DNA of 64,000 nt from Opisthorchis felineus (lineage: Eukaryota; Platyhelminthes; Trematoda; Opisthorchiida; Opisthorchiidae), in NCBI GenBank assembly GCA_004794785.1, contig SJOL01007572.1, positions 395,238 through 459,237 on the forward strand, read 5' to 3'. Under the pieces are notes generated by a model. That model made no database searches, was not told the DNA's origin, and saw nothing but the letters and a program-made list of their open reading frames with translations. Position 1 is the stretch's first letter. Each line of letters begins with the position of its first letter. The position numbers were made by a program, and so were the translations under genes. Below, piece after piece: positions 1 to 11,296 of this stretch.

Positions 1-2160
1 GAATCATCCGTAGAACGGCGAATGACTTTTGAGACGATTTCTCATGGTGCAATGAGAAGGGCATGTTTGAAAAGATCCAGATACCCAAATCCTTTTTGAC
101 ATCCATCCTCGTGATGTCCTCTGGTCCATTCCCACCATGCACGACAAAGGCGCTCACTGAGTCCCCTCCGAATGACATGGACGCATTTCTCGTCATTCGG
201 AGGAAGGTGCCAGTCCGACGACCACTGCTTTGCAGCGTGTACATCCATTTGGAGGGCAGTGACATTTAAACTTCAGGATTTCAAGTCGTCTGCAAAAAGT
301 AGACATCGACTTGACAGGACATCTCGAAGGTCGTTGACGTAGATCAGAATCGGAAGCGGTCTTAAAACAGACCCTTGAGGAACTCCAATGGGGACCGGCG
401 CCGGATAAGAGTAGGTCGAGCCTACTTTCACTCGGAATGTTCTGTCTGATAGGAACGCCTTAATTCAGTGTAGGAGTTTCCCTAGAATCCCGTAAGACTA
501 GAGTTTCTGGAGCAGCGGGACGTGTGGGACTCGATCGAATGCTTTTGAGAAGTCGAAAAATATGGCGTCTGATATGAGTCTCTCGTCCTTGGCTTGGGTT
601 GAGCTGTCCATAAATACGAGCATGTTCGTTACGCAAGAACGGTTTGGGAGAATTCCGTGTTGAGCTGGGGATGTCAAGTTGTTGGTAGTAAGGTGATCTA
701 GGATGACCCACTTCAGAATGCGTTCCATCACCTTGCATGGCACGCTAGTGAGGCTAACAGGCCTGTAGCTGCCGGGTGATAGTCGGTCACCAGTTTTGTA
801 GATGGCGTGACAATCGCTTCCTTCCGAGCAGAGGGGAGGTTACTTTCGACAAGCGACTGACGAAACACCAAGTACAAGTGCTTTGCCAGTGTGAACGACG
901 TTTCCTTCAGGATCCTTGGATGGACCTCGTCTGGCCCCAACTCGCAGAATGGGTTTGTCTTGTGCAAGAGTTGAGGAATGTCCTCCTCTGTGAAGACCAA
1001 GTTGGTTAGACGCCGTTCGTAGTTACGCCTTGACAAGGTTGGATGTGACGAGAACGATGGGGCTGAATATAGGCCGGCATAGAGTTCTCTGTAGACTTCA
1101 GATACCACTATTGGGTCACTTGTGGGTTCCCATTCCTGTCCCTCAAGGAGAACGCGGATGGCTTGTTTCTGCGGCGATGTCTCATGTATTTAGACAGCAT
1201 ATTTCTGTTTTTCCGGGCGAGGTCCAGAATGATGGCTTGTTTTCGTATGTTCCATTGGCGGATTTCTGATTTACAGCGGTTCCGCATTTAACGAAATGCC
1301 AGCTCGTCTTCTGTCTCCTGTAGTCAACTCTTTGGAAAATAGTTGAGACCTCTTTTCCAGAAGACACCGAATCCTCTTCGGTAGCTTACGGCTCATCCGG
1401 CTGCGTACCGGTTTTCTTGGGACGAACATCGCGTCAGCCTCGTGAACTTTCTGGACAATGGTCCTGTATAAGTCTTCTACTGAGGCTGGTCCCATTTTAA
1501 CGTGTTCGAGAAAGATGCGCATTCCTGAAATGTCTGCATGCCAGAAGTTTCAAAACCACGTTTGAGGTTCGGGATACCTGGCCCAGTAGCAGATGAAATC
1601 AAAGGTCAGCACACAGTGGTCACTATGTCCCAGTGGAGCGTTAATTGCCTAAGGGGTTGTATGAGGAATCGGTCATCTTCCGGAGGACTCGAGGGGCAAC
1701 GGTAGACGACGCCGACAAGGAGAGAATCGGTCCCGTGCAGTGGGATTTGGATTCACAGTGCATCGCAAAAAAGGTGCAGGAGTGATATCGAAGAGGACAA
1801 TCGGGATGGGCATGGCCGCATGTAAGTATGAAGCAACCCCACCAGCCCTCCCGCGTTTTGAAACAGCTCGAAAAACAGAGTAGCCGTCTATCGAGATCTC
1901 CGTGTCAGAGACATCTGGTATGAGGCAGGTTTCTCTTAGTGCGATTATAGACGGCTGTTCAAGACAAGCTGACTGTTTGTTGAAACGACTGAGGCAGTTT
2001 GTGGACAAGCATTTCAACACTGTCTCCGCTGCCTCCGAAGGTGGGGAGCCGAGAGGTGTGCTGCCAGAGAGGTTAGCAGATTTAATAGCTGTACACCGAG
2101 TTTGGGTCCAAGGCTTCGAAGGGACTTCAAGGTCACATGCTACCGCCGATTTGCATTAGA
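1..2160 (-). mobile_element. CR1-like non-LTR retrotransposon remnant (endonuclease plus reverse transcriptase), broken
   Basis: Read on the minus strand, short frames follow the order of an APE-type endonuclease and then a CR1/jockey-type reverse transcriptase. Near 2020-1673 there is an endonuclease-like start with IIALRETCL and GGVASYLH. At 1108-728 comes the RT fingers region (GPDEVHPRILKE). At 743-498 comes the palm with FDFSKAFDRVPH. Near 390-355 is GVPQGSVL, near 305-290 is FADD, and downstream [14 protein letters not shown] marks the usual post-palm segment. These motifs sit in different frames with stops between them, so the element is a pseudogene. Its 3' part lies beyond the left edge of the window. 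CR1-like elements such as SR1 are known from flatworms; assignment to that clade is by motif recognition only. Confidence 0.8.
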
Positions 2161-2463
2161 TTAACAGTTTGCGAGATAGAACACGAAGCATATTCCACCG
2201 CTCCACGATGTTCGCCAAATGTGAAATAACTTTTTCGGTATTTCCAACGTAAATTCCACCCAGTTGAATATTTGAAATGCTTTTGGATCCGTTATACTTC
2301 TCAGATGTGACACCAAATTTCGTCACAACAGCTGTGCTGCTTGCGGTATAATGCCGAAATTACTGTGATGCACTGTGCCGTATTGATACGAATACGCATC
2401 TGTGAATGATCCCTCTTTCATTTATGCGCGACGGGTCAGGGAACAATGTAGAATATTCAGATA

Positions 2464-2950
2464 GCTGTATGGTTATTACGAACAACCCGGTAAGGGATCT
2501 TTCCCACTGGAATGCATGACGTTACTACGCTTGATAACGTCATAATGAGCCACGAAATGGCCGGAAAATGAAGCTACCCATGGCCTTTCATCATGATAAC
2601 TGCGCGCGTTGCCGCTTACCTAGGCTGTCTATAGTAACCACCAGGCCCGTATGTGTGCGCCGCTTATTGAAACGTCAGCTGCGCATGGTAACCTAGTCCG
2701 ACTGACCTTCTCACTCATTACTGCTGAGGTTCTTGCTTTCCTTGGTTACATATAGTAACTACTAGACCCGTACCTATACGAGCCGTTGACCAGGTGACCC
2801 AACCTTTGCGTGATAACCAGATGCGATAGCCAAAGGCAGTCTTTTCTCATAACTGTATGCGATTTTCCCTGCCGTGTCAGCGCATGCAGATTATAAATAC
2901 CTCATTGAGGTGTGTTTTATTTAGTTAATACACTGGTACAACCATAAGGG
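2464..2950 (+). promoter_or_regulatory. Promoter-like block: repeated motifs upstream of a TATA box, possibly a solo LTR
   Basis: A TATA box (TATAAATA) lies at 2892-2899. Upstream there are two degenerate direct repeats about 121 bp apart: tatagtaaccaccaggcccg at 2631 and tatagtaactactagacccg at 2752. A shorter motif of the form T-ATAAC-N4-5-GCG recurs near 2597, 2812 and 2851, with a looser copy near 2683. No gene or coding exon that could use the promoter was recognised downstream on the plus strand. A solo LTR or another element's promoter is the simplest explanation, but no paired LTR or target duplication was seen. Confidence 0.3.
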
Positions 2951-3055
2951 GTAGTCACTCCGTTTCGTTCTTCACAAACCAATTTCGCTCCAAGTGAATC
3001 TGAGAAGGAGCATGTGTTTTCGATATAATCTCACTCATACTTTCGCTAAAAGTGT

Positions 3056-3970
3056 TCAGAAATTATGAGTCTTTAAAGGCAAACTTACCATTGACTTCGC
3101 CGCTTGTCTCCTCACATCTAAACCAATCCAGCTAAAAAGCTGTGACTTGGGTGTGGGGTTTACTGCTGCGTCTTTATAGTCGACTACGGAAATAAGCGAT
3201 GATAGCTCCACGTACTTTGGACGCTGCGTCCACGCGAGGGTTGTCACCTCCCGAGCATCTCTGCCTTTGGTAGTCGACGGGTCTGCGGTGGTTGGGTAGA
3301 AGCTGCAATCCGGAATCGTGGCCGGTTGAGTCGGCGTGCTTTCAGGAGCACAAGGGGCCATAACTACCATCGGTTTGGCCATAAGTTTGGGGTCGGCTAA
3401 ACTTGAGCGAAGCGGAAGCCTGTTTCGCGCCCCTCCTCTAGGACTTCTGTGGCCCAACTTTTGCACCTTTAGAGGGCGATCCTCAGATATATGCTTGACC
3501 GTTGGGTAAGCCTTTTGAAGGCTCACAGCCCGCTCCAAGACCTTCTGTACGGTTGACCAGAAGCCCAAATGTTTGTTTGCTTCCCTTTCCGCGTAGCCAC
3601 TCTGCGTGTTCAGGCTTTGTGAGGACACCACCAAGGAGTGACCCTGCCAGTTTCGTTGGCGTGATTTTTCTGGAGAACGACCCCCAGATGATTGGCCTGC
3701 CCTCCTTCATGCGCCTGTCCACTAAAGACGCCGGAGCGGTCTTGATTGCCGCATTGGAGAGCTGGACGACCTTTTTTGCAGCCAGCGGACCCGGGGTAGC
3801 GCTAGGTACTCGTTCAAGGAAGAAAGTTCATTATCGTCTTTCGTGCAGGCTGATTGCTTCCTTGTATCTGCTTCCTCGAGAGCTTTGGCAAGAAGCGCCA
3901 GTTTTGCTTCGAGTATCCCGATTACAACGGAACGTTCGCACTGTTCTTTCCGATCCAGCAGTGGAGACTT
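3056..3970 (-). pseudogene. Unrecognised minus-strand reading frames, possibly ORF1 of a retroelement
   Basis: Two overlapping minus-strand frames (3722-3483 and 3634-3056, the second 192 codons) encode basic, proline-rich sequence with no domain I recognise. They lie on the same strand as, and upstream of, the CR1-like endonuclease/RT remnant at 1-2160, which is where ORF1 of such an element would sit. About 900 bp separate them, including the TATA-containing block. The two frames appear to be related by a frameshift. ORF1 identity is inferred from position only. Confidence 0.3.
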
Positions 3971-4084
3971 GGTTTCGTTTTTGGTAGCTCCCTTTTTAGT
4001 TACAAAATGTATAGCAGAGTGAAAATTTCACCAAAGTGACACGTCAGCCCTGTAAATAGATTAAACAGCGAGAGATTTCTTTCA

Positions 4085-4325
4085 AAAATTTGCAGGGGCG
4101 AAGAAAGAAACCAACTTCGGACGTACCGCGCACGTGCTGAGGATGGATTCGAACCACGGACTTTCCGGCTCGCGCCGTAACCACTGAACTGCCTCACTCC
4201 AGAACTCAAAATAAGCCGCAGAACTGTAGTCTGAGAGCGCAGCTATCCTGGTTTGAGAAACAGCCGAACGGTACCGACGGTGCAGGTATTCCTGCACCTT
4301 CGAGTTAGGCCGACCTCCTGCAACC
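4085..4325 (-). repeat. tRNA-derived SINE-like sequence
   Basis: On the minus strand the segment contains an A-box-like stretch (GTTCAGTGGTTACGGCGCGAG region, near 4200-4175) and a near-perfect B box (GGTTCGAATCC, near 4158-4147), spaced as in a tRNA promoter. The flanks do not fold into an acceptor stem, so this is not a working tRNA gene. It directly abuts the 5' end of the RTE-like copy beginning at about 4326. Confidence 0.5.
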
Positions 4326-4331
4326 AACTAG

Positions 4332-4540
4332 GTCAGACTATTGAGTCATCGGCTCTAGGAAGGGTCCCCAAGGATAACCCAACTGCCCGCTGCCTGTCAG
4401 ACCCTTGAGTCAGAGGCTAGGGGCGGGGTCCCAGAACGAAGCCCGACATCCTCCCACTGCCTTGTGGGTCTGACTTTTGAGTCAAAGGCTCAAGGTGGGG
4501 TACCTCAACCAAACCCCCTTCTTCGGCTATGGCAACCAGG
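4332..4540 (+). repeat. Three tandem ~70-bp units in the RTE 5' region (copy 1)
   Basis: Units start near 4332, 4396 and 4468, each opening with a variant of GTCAGACTTTTGAGTCAAAG followed by a G-rich block (GGGTCCC or GGGGTACC). The same three-unit array occurs in the RTE copy at 10073-10286 (minus) and in the fragment at 33127-33340 (plus). It is therefore part of the element and not a local expansion. Confidence 0.7.
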
Positions 4541-5830
4541 AAGTATCATTTGCCTGCATAGTTTTTCCACCGACGTCCCTCCTCAACCCACCACGCAAGC
4601 AAACGTTGATAGGTCATTTGGTTGTCAGTTATCTGACCGATGTGCCCGATGCACCCGCCGCCTACTAACAGTAAACAACATAACATCTCGCTGAATCCAC
4701 GGGATCCTTTCTACATAGAACTTTCAACGTTCGTACTCGACGTTAAATTAGCAAACAGGCAATGCTCGCCGAGACCCAATATTCCCTTATAATTGATGTA
4801 TGCTGTATCTCTGGAACACGCATACAAGATCAAACAGTGGTCGTGCACCTTAAAACGCCAAGGACGAACTCAGCTCTCGTATTTATCCTTTCGTGTGTCC
4901 GGCGATCCAGAAGCGATGACTCGCGGAATATATAGCGTGGGAGTTGCATTCGGCCCCAGAGCTGAACGCGCTTTGCTGAATTGGATTCCAGTGAACAGTC
5001 ATCTTTGCACCATTCGGTTATCCAGCTCAATTACTTTAAACCGACTTAAAAGAAACGGTACCTGTTTATAGTGTTGGCATATGCCCAACGGACTGCAGTT
5101 CTGACACTGAGAAAAATACTTTCTATCGAGAGTTATTCGGGCTCATTCGTCAAGCAAGTAGCACTGACATTGTGATCCTTGCTGGCAATATGAATGTTCA
5201 AATCGGTCGTTTCAGCTCTTTGGAATCACATTTGGGCGGTCGATTCGGTGTCGATGCTCGTCGCACAGACAACTCAGAGCAACTCCTCCAGTTGTGGGCT
5301 GATCATGAACTGTTTCTGGTCAAGCTGGGTTCCGTCCTGCAAGAGGATGCATCGACAGATGCTGGAACGGCGACACTGTTTCCAGAGCCCAACAATGGTT
5401 GTTTTCCCTGACTTGAAAGCTACCTTTTACTCTGTGGACCGTCAGGCACTGTGACAGTGTCTTTGGATGAAAGGGGTTCTTGACTCTCCTTAAGGCGCTG
5501 TACGCTAACTCCCCGGGACGTGTGAAGGTCTACTGGAAGCTCTGGCCTCAGTTCACCACGTCAAGTGGTGTCAGAAAGGGCTGTCCTTTTTCACCTTCCT
5601 TGTTCAACTTCGTCGTTGATACGATTATTGAAGACTCACTACCAGCCTCTAATACCTGTGGGGTCGAGGTGCCCTTAGGGCATTCACTTACAGATATTGA
5701 GCACGCAGATGACATAGTTCTTCTTGGATCTGACGCCGTGATAGTGCAAATAGTATTAAATAATTAAAGTATACGTTTCACACCTGCAAAGTTTAAAGAT
5801 CTGCTACAGGCGTGGGTGGGATCGAGCCAT

Positions 5831-6467
5831 AGCCTCATGCTTGCGGATGAACCGATCGAGGTAGTAGACAAATTTGTTTACCTGGGCAGCTGTATCAGTC
5901 CCGGTGGTCTCGCGAAAGATGCTATTTCCATCCGGATTGGGAAGGCCAGAGCAGCTTTTGTGAACCTGCGTCACCTGTGGCATAGGCGTGACATCAGCTT
6001 ATCCGTCAAGGGTCGAGTTTACAATGCTGCGATGCGCTCCGTATTACTGTGCGGATCAGAAACCTGGCCGCTGCGCGCCGAGGACGTCAAAAGACTTCCA
6101 GTGTTTGACCATCGATGTCTTCGGAGCATTGTCCGAGTCCGGTGGGAACACCGGATCAGCAATGCTGAAGTATGTCGAATGGTATTCGGAAGAAGTTACT
6201 CGCCTACGATTGATGAACTGATCACGCTGCATAGGTTGCGCTGGCTTGGCCACGTGCTGCGTATGCCAGTCGACCGACTTCCTCGTAGGGTTCCTTTCGC
6301 ACAACCACGTGAAGGGTGGAAACGAGCTAGAGGAGGTCAAACAATGACTTGGCAGCGAAGTGTGAAAGCCATTACCAGCAAACTCAGCTGCTCTGGTCAT
6401 TGCCGTCTTCCTGGATGGAGACCCCGAGACGGGCCACATCAATGGTTAGAGACGTTGTCAGACATGG
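5831..6467 (+). repeat. Left arm of a 637-bp inverted repeat, 99.5 percent identical to 8528-9164
   Basis: By eye this stretch matches the reverse complement of 8528-9164 with three mismatches and no indels. Homology between the two RTE copies continues outside the arm on both sides, but at clearly lower identity, roughly 75-80 percent by eye. The loop between the arms is 2,060 bp. Confidence 0.9.
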
Positions 6468-6690
6468 TGCATTCGTGCACTCAGTGGCGCTCATGCATCC
6501 GATCTACTGCCTTCAATGCATAACCCTCTCCCAATCTTCCTAGTTAAAAGTCCACTGACAACCCTGTATTTGCGCCTCAATTATATCGTCTGCTATTTAC
6601 TCTATCTCCCCAAATAATCGCTGAACGAAACTGTGGCGGCTAGATCCACTGTACGGCAACCACGCCGTTGTTGCGGCAGCAGCTATTGAT

Positions 6691-7686
6691 AGTGGAAATG
6701 ATTTCAATTTTATAGCAGACATCCGGCTGGGGAAAGTTCAAGTTCCCATGCGCACCTTCGGTTCTGTCGGTTGGTTTATTGGCCTTCAGTTTGTATACTT
6801 TCTGTAGCTGACTGATTAGAGTACAGTCTGGTCTTTCAGGTCTGGTCTCATAGTAGCCGAAATGAGTGAACTGGTTGGCTAAATTCCACAACGTCGTGTG
6901 GGTCAATCCCTTTAATCTATCCAGCGAGTGTGTTCTGTCCTACCGGTTCACTGAGCACGCTCCGCGTGTAGAGAAGGAAGAGCTGGCGAACTCATTTAAC
7001 CAATTATTCCGTCTGTACAAATTGGCCCGTTGTGTTGTCTGTTCCGGAGCTTCACTTGCTGAGTCATACTTTGGAACATGTTAAACTCAGCCCACTGAGC
7101 ACCCTTACAGATAACTTGCATACCCAATCATATCCCCGCAGTTGGAATGCCTGCTGGTTTTTCTACCGGAACAGAGCAAGCACAGTTTCCTGACCTCACT
7201 CTGTTTTTCAATCTGTGGGCTAGAGTGCTCGCATGCTGATCTCTAGTCTAGTTTTACCTAGTCGAGGCCGAGGTAGGTCGGTCAGCTGATGTCTCCCCCA
7301 AGCGTACGGTTGTTTTGCCGGAGCCAAATGTGGGAATGCCGGACTATTCCTAGAAATGTGTAGAGCACGCTTGGACGCTACAGAATGACGTATCAGTATT
7401 AGCATCAGACTTAGAATACTAGCGGAGAAATTCGCCCACCTTAGTTGAATGGCTAGCGGGCGAAGCAACACACAACAGGACGAGCAATATCAGATGGTCG
7501 AACTTGCAGAACATAACTAGTCTTGTGTAAAGTCTGGACTCCAAATGAATCACCTCGGAAGAAAATTGTGGCCGCATTAAACAACCGGACCTCCACGGCC
7601 CCACGAAAATACTCAGTGGGATGTTCAAGACGTCCTAGGACTGCATCAAAAACGGTTTGATAACGTTCCGAAACCAGTTTGCCTGT
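6691..7686. other. Spacer between RTE copy 1 and a SINE; no gene recognised
   Basis: Several short frames exist on both strands but none carries a motif I recognise and none is longer than about 125 codons. No splice-bounded exon was convincing. Confidence 0.5.
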
Positions 7687-7884
7687 GGGGGCGAGATGGC
7701 TCAAGTGGTTAGAGAGAGAATTTACTAACCGGAAGGTCCGTGGTTCAGAGCCGACCTCTGCCTCTCGGCTTCCCTTGTCTAGGATTGGGCAACCTGGCAG
7801 TATCCCAGCCCTCGTGCTTCCTTTGGGTGGCATGGCAACTAGGCACCAAAAGGTGTTACAGCTGAACGATTATCATTATTATTA
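7687..7884 (+). repeat. tRNA-derived SINE, family A, with ATT-type tail
   Basis: It begins GGGGGCGAGATGGCTCAAGT, has an A-box-like GATGGCTCAAGTGG and a B-box-like GTGGTTCAGAGCC. These are followed by a shared body (TTGGGCAACCTGGCAGTATC, then GGCACC-AAAGG) and a short TTATCATTATTATT tail. At least four related copies lie in this window, at 10952, 12001, 21600 and 24936. Confidence 0.75.
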
Positions 7885-8264
7885 GTTTGCCTGTACCAAA
7901 GAAGCCTTCATGATACCTACGAGTTCGTCACGTACTCTTTCATGTGCCAACCCTGTTCACGAACATCACACTGATCTACTTTGCTAATCTTCAGAGTGTT
8001 ATTGAATCACATTATACTCGGTTCCAGATCACCACCGAGCAGAAGTTATCAAAAAATAAGTTTGTTTACCCGCCCATCTTTTTCTCAGACAGGGATTCTC
8101 AGTATAATTGCTGAGCAGAATAATCAGATATCTGCGAAATTCTTTAATTTGTTATTTAAACTTATGCGGCACTTCATCAGAAAATTCAAGCGAATAGTGA
8201 AGTGAGCATTCGTGAATTTCCAAAAACACGCTCAGTATGATATAAATAATAAATTAATAGGTAT
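7885..8264. other. A+T-rich spacer; nothing recognised
   Basis: This stretch lies between the SINE and the 3' tail of RTE copy 2. A 74-codon frame at 7981-8205 shows no motif and has A+T-rich, low-information composition. Confidence 0.5.
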
Positions 8265-8527
8265 GACAATGTTGTGTCGTCATCATCATCATCATTATCA
8301 GCTGTAAGAACCGCGTACTTGTCGTACAGTGGTTGTAGCTGCCACTGTTTCGTTCACCGATGGTTTGGGGAGGTGGGGTAGGTAGCTGCGCATTGGAGGC
8401 TGGAGGTGATAAATTGGTGCGTAAATACAGCACTGCCAGTGAACTGTTAAGTGGAAGAATTGGGAAGGGAGCTATGCATTGAAAGCAATAGCTTGGATGC
8501 ACGAGCGCCATTGAGGGTGTGACTAGG

Positions 8528-9164
8528 CCATGTCTGACAACGTCTCTAACCATTGATGTGGCCCGTCTCGGGGTCTCCATCCAGGAAGACGGCAATGACC
8601 AGAGCAGCTGAGTTTGCTGGTAATGGCTTTCACACTTCGCTGCCAAGTCATTGTTTGACCTCCTCTAGCTCGTTTCCACCCTTCACGTGGTTGTGCGAAA
8701 GGAACCCTACGAGGAAGTCGGTCGACTGGCATACGCAGCACGTGGCCAAGCCAGCGCAACCTATGCAGCGTGATCAGTTCATCAATCGTAGGCGAGTAAC
8801 TTCTTCCGAATACCATTCGACATACTTCAGCATTGCTGATCCGGTGTTCCCACCGGACTCGGACAATGCTCCGAAGACATCGATGGTCAAACACTGGAAG
8901 TCTTTTGACGTCCTCGGCGCGCAGCGGCCAGGTTTCTGATCCGCACAGTAATACGGAGCGCATCGCAGCATTGTAAACTCGATCCTTGACGGATAAGCTG
9001 ATGTCACGCCTATGCCACAGGTGACGCAGGTTCACAAAAGCTGCTCTGGCCCTCCCAATCCGGATGGAAATAGCATCTTTCGCGAGACCACCGGGGCTGA
9101 TACAGCTGCCCAGGTAAACAAATTTGTCTACTACCTCGATCGGTTCATCCGCAAGCATGAGGCT
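8528..9164 (-). repeat. Right arm of the 637-bp inverted repeat
   Basis: Reverse complement of 5831-6467 with three substitutions. Identity drops sharply beyond 9164 and below 8528 although both RTE copies continue to align. Confidence 0.9.
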
Positions 9165-10072
9165 AAGGTTCGAACCCACCCAGTCTTGCAGTAGCACTTT
9201 ACACTTTGCAGCTGTGAAACGCATGCCAAACTATGAAGCAGAATTATTTAGATTATTTAATATTGTTTGCATTAACACGGTGTCAGATCTAAGAAGAGCT
9301 GAGGGAGTCGATCTCCGTTTTCTGTGCGGCGAGCATCGACTCCGAATCGACCGCCCAAATGTGAATCCGAGGAGCTCAGACGACGGACTTGAGCATTCAT
9401 GTCGCCTGCGAGGATCACAATGTCAGTGCTTTTCGCCTGACGAATGAGGCCGGATAGCTCTCGATATAAACTATCCTTCTCGGCATCAGAACTGCAGTCC
9501 GTTGGGGCATAAGCCGACACCACAACGAGGCACCATTTTTTATGCCGAGAGGCATTGTGCTTGATTGAACTGGATAACCGGACGGCGCAGAAACGACTGT
9601 TCACTGGGATCCGATCCAGCAAAGTGCGTTCAACTCTGTTGCTGAGTGCAACTCCCACACCATATATTCCACGAGTCATCGCTTCTAGGTCGCCGGACAC
9701 GGAGGGAGGAACGTGAAAGAGCTGAGTTCTCTTTGGCGTTCTGAGACGCATAACCACGCTTGGGTCTTGTATGCATGTTTCGGAGAAACAGCATGTATCA
9801 ATTTTAAGGGAGTATAAGGTTTAAGCAAGCATTGCCTGTTTGCCAATTCGACATAGAGTACGGACGTTAAAAGCTTCTAAATGGAAAGGATCTCGTGGAT
9901 TTAGATGGGTGTTATTTTGTTTACTGTTATTAGGCAGCGAGGAGCATGAGGCCCTTCGGTCAGATAACTTACAGTCAAGTGACCCAGTGACGATTGCTTG
10001 TGTGGTGAGAAGGGGTTGGGGAGGGACATCGGTGGACACCGAACTGCGCGGGCAAATGATACTTCCCGGTTG

Positions 10073-10286
10073 CCCAGGCCGAGGAAGGGGGTTGATTTGA
10101 GGTACCCCACCTTGAGCCTTTGACTCAGAAGTCTGACCCACAAGGCAGTGGGAAGATGCAGGGTTTTATTCGGGGACCCTGCCTCTAGCCTCTGACTCAA
10201 AAGTCTGACCCACGAGGTAGCGGACAGTAGGGTTTTCTTTGGGGACACTGCCGGGAGCCGATGACCCGATAGTCTGACCTGCTCGG
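10073..10286 (-). repeat. Three tandem ~70-bp units in the RTE 5' region (copy 2)
   Basis: On the minus strand the units each open with GTCAGACT and then a G-G-GTCATCGGCTC or GAGTCARAGGCTC variant. They begin near 10286, 10214 and 10142. In the open minus-strand frame across this region (10581-9901) they produce a repeated peptide with WVRLLSQRL. That frame may be fortuitous because the units are not multiples of three throughout. Confidence 0.7.
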
Positions 10287-10951
10287 CTGCAGGGGGTTGG
10301 CCTAACCCGAGGGCGCAGAGAATGGGGAATTGCTGTCTCATTCCTGATGCGGCTGCGCACAGCAGGTGCCTTTTGAGCGGCACCAGACTCTTTGGTTTTA
10401 AAAGTATTTCGACCGTATTGGATGATGCGCCGGCTGTCACGGTCAACCGTTGGGCGATCGGAGTGTGCGGTTTTTGGGGCCGACCTTTTCCAACCCGTCC
10501 TTCCTCGGCGGAAGGCAGCATTGTTGCTTCCACAAATATGGACATGCTGGTCGCCTGGGGGAAACACCTTACTGTCTTCACACCCCTGTCGCAGAGGACA
10601 GTACGACTTTACCCCCAGACCGCCTCGGAGCATGACTACTCGCGGTACGGGGTCTCGCTGCTCTTGGTCTGACTGCTCCCCTTTTGCCTTCCTGGCATGG
10701 TTGCACCTTGTGGAACGACGTTCCAGCCAGTCTAGCCCGCAGGATCATTGCAGCACAGAAGCCCGACCACCACGTCAATGTGGCAGCTTTAGGTCGGGAT
10801 AATTTTTGTTTAAGTAGTGTTCAATCTACGTCCCGCGGGCTTTCCCTCTGAGATTCAGACGCAATGATATTCAATAATAAATGAATGCTAGACCATTCTC
10901 TTATTTCTACTGGATACTCGAGAGGTGCGGGAAATGGAGATGCTTCTTTTA

Positions 10952-11145
10952 GGGGGGTGAGATGGCTCACTGGTTAGAGCGCGGATTTACTGACCGGAAG
11001 GTCCGTGGTTCGAACCCGACCTCTGCCTCTCGACTTCTCCTGTCTAGGCTTGGGCAACCTGGCACTATCCCAGCCCTCGTGCTTCCTTCTGGCGGAATGG
11101 CAGTTAGGCACCGAAAGGGTGCTACAGCTGAGCGCAGGAAAGGAG
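10952..11145 (+). repeat. tRNA-derived SINE, family A, just upstream of the galactosyltransferase gene
   Basis: The promoter boxes are better preserved than in the other family A copies: A box GATGGCTCACTGG and B box GGTTCGAACCC. The body shares TTGGGCAACCTGGCACTATC and GGCACCGAAAGGGTGCTACA with the other copies. It ends about 150 bp before the proposed start codon at 11297, so it may lie within the promoter or 5' UTR of that gene. Confidence 0.8.
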
Positions 11146-11296
11146 ATGCTTTTAACCCTATACTGTGCATGTGATTGTGAATTGCAACAGTCATTGGTTA
11201 CCTAGAAATAGATTATGTGGTCGATTTCATCGTGCCTTTCTCTTTTGCATGCTTTTCCTCTACGAACGGGCACCGTTGAGACAACTTTGTCTGTCG

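Larger units (their letters stand above)
4326..6690 (+). mobile_element. RTE-like non-LTR retrotransposon, copy 1, internally deleted and frameshifted
   Basis: From 5' to 3' it holds three tandem units of about 70 bp (from 4332), a decayed endonuclease region (near 5172-5300, with LAGNMN followed by HLGGRFGVDARR), the RT palm with SGVRKGCPFSPSLF and the catalytic HADDIVLLGSD (5566-5745), and a long C-terminal frame at 5816-6523 with VDKFVYLGSCISPGG and LRWLGHVLRMP. The end of the endonuclease and the RT fingers are missing: near 5390 the sequence jumps to the DLKATFYSVDRQAL segment, where an intact family member would read DLKAAFDSVDR. Many stops are present. The 3' end is at about 6690, judged by homology to the tail of copy 2. 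The order of parts matches RTE/SR2-like elements of flatworms. Confidence 0.85.
8265..10800 (-). mobile_element. RTE-like non-LTR retrotransposon, copy 2, with the RT palm deleted
   Basis: Reading from 10800 down, it has a 5' region with a 15-bp palindrome (10711-10725) and three ~70-bp tandem units (10286-10073). An APE-type endonuclease frame follows (9757-9272, with VVVSAYAPTD, LAGDMNAQV and HLGGRFGVDARR). Next comes the C-terminal RT-downstream region (9224-8523, with FVYLGSCISPGG and WLGHVLRMP). Near 9296 the endonuclease sequence LPQL runs straight into a segment that normally follows the ADD catalytic box, so nearly all of the RT palm is gone. The 3' end carries a (GAT)n-type tail at about 8300-8278, typical of RTE elements. 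The copy cannot code for a working reverse transcriptase. Confidence 0.85.

Noticed and set aside
6056..6442. 128-codon minus-strand frame, identical to the plus-strand frame at 8553-8939
   Set aside because: Both are antisense shadows of the RTE C-terminal coding region. They are identical only because they lie inside the 637-bp inverted repeat.
8278..8300. ATC/GAT microsatellite as an independent repeat
   Set aside because: It sits exactly at the 3' end of RTE copy 2 and is better explained as the short repeated tail of that element.
9901..10581. 226-codon minus-strand frame with repeated WVRLLSQRL peptides as a possible new repeat protein
   Set aside because: It lies over the RTE 5' leader. 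The repetition comes from the ~70-bp tandem units, and the equivalent frame is not maintained in the other copies.
10964..11035. Possible tRNA gene (good A and B boxes)
   Set aside because: The acceptor and anticodon stems do not pair, and the same head with a shared non-tRNA body recurs across the window, so it is a SINE.
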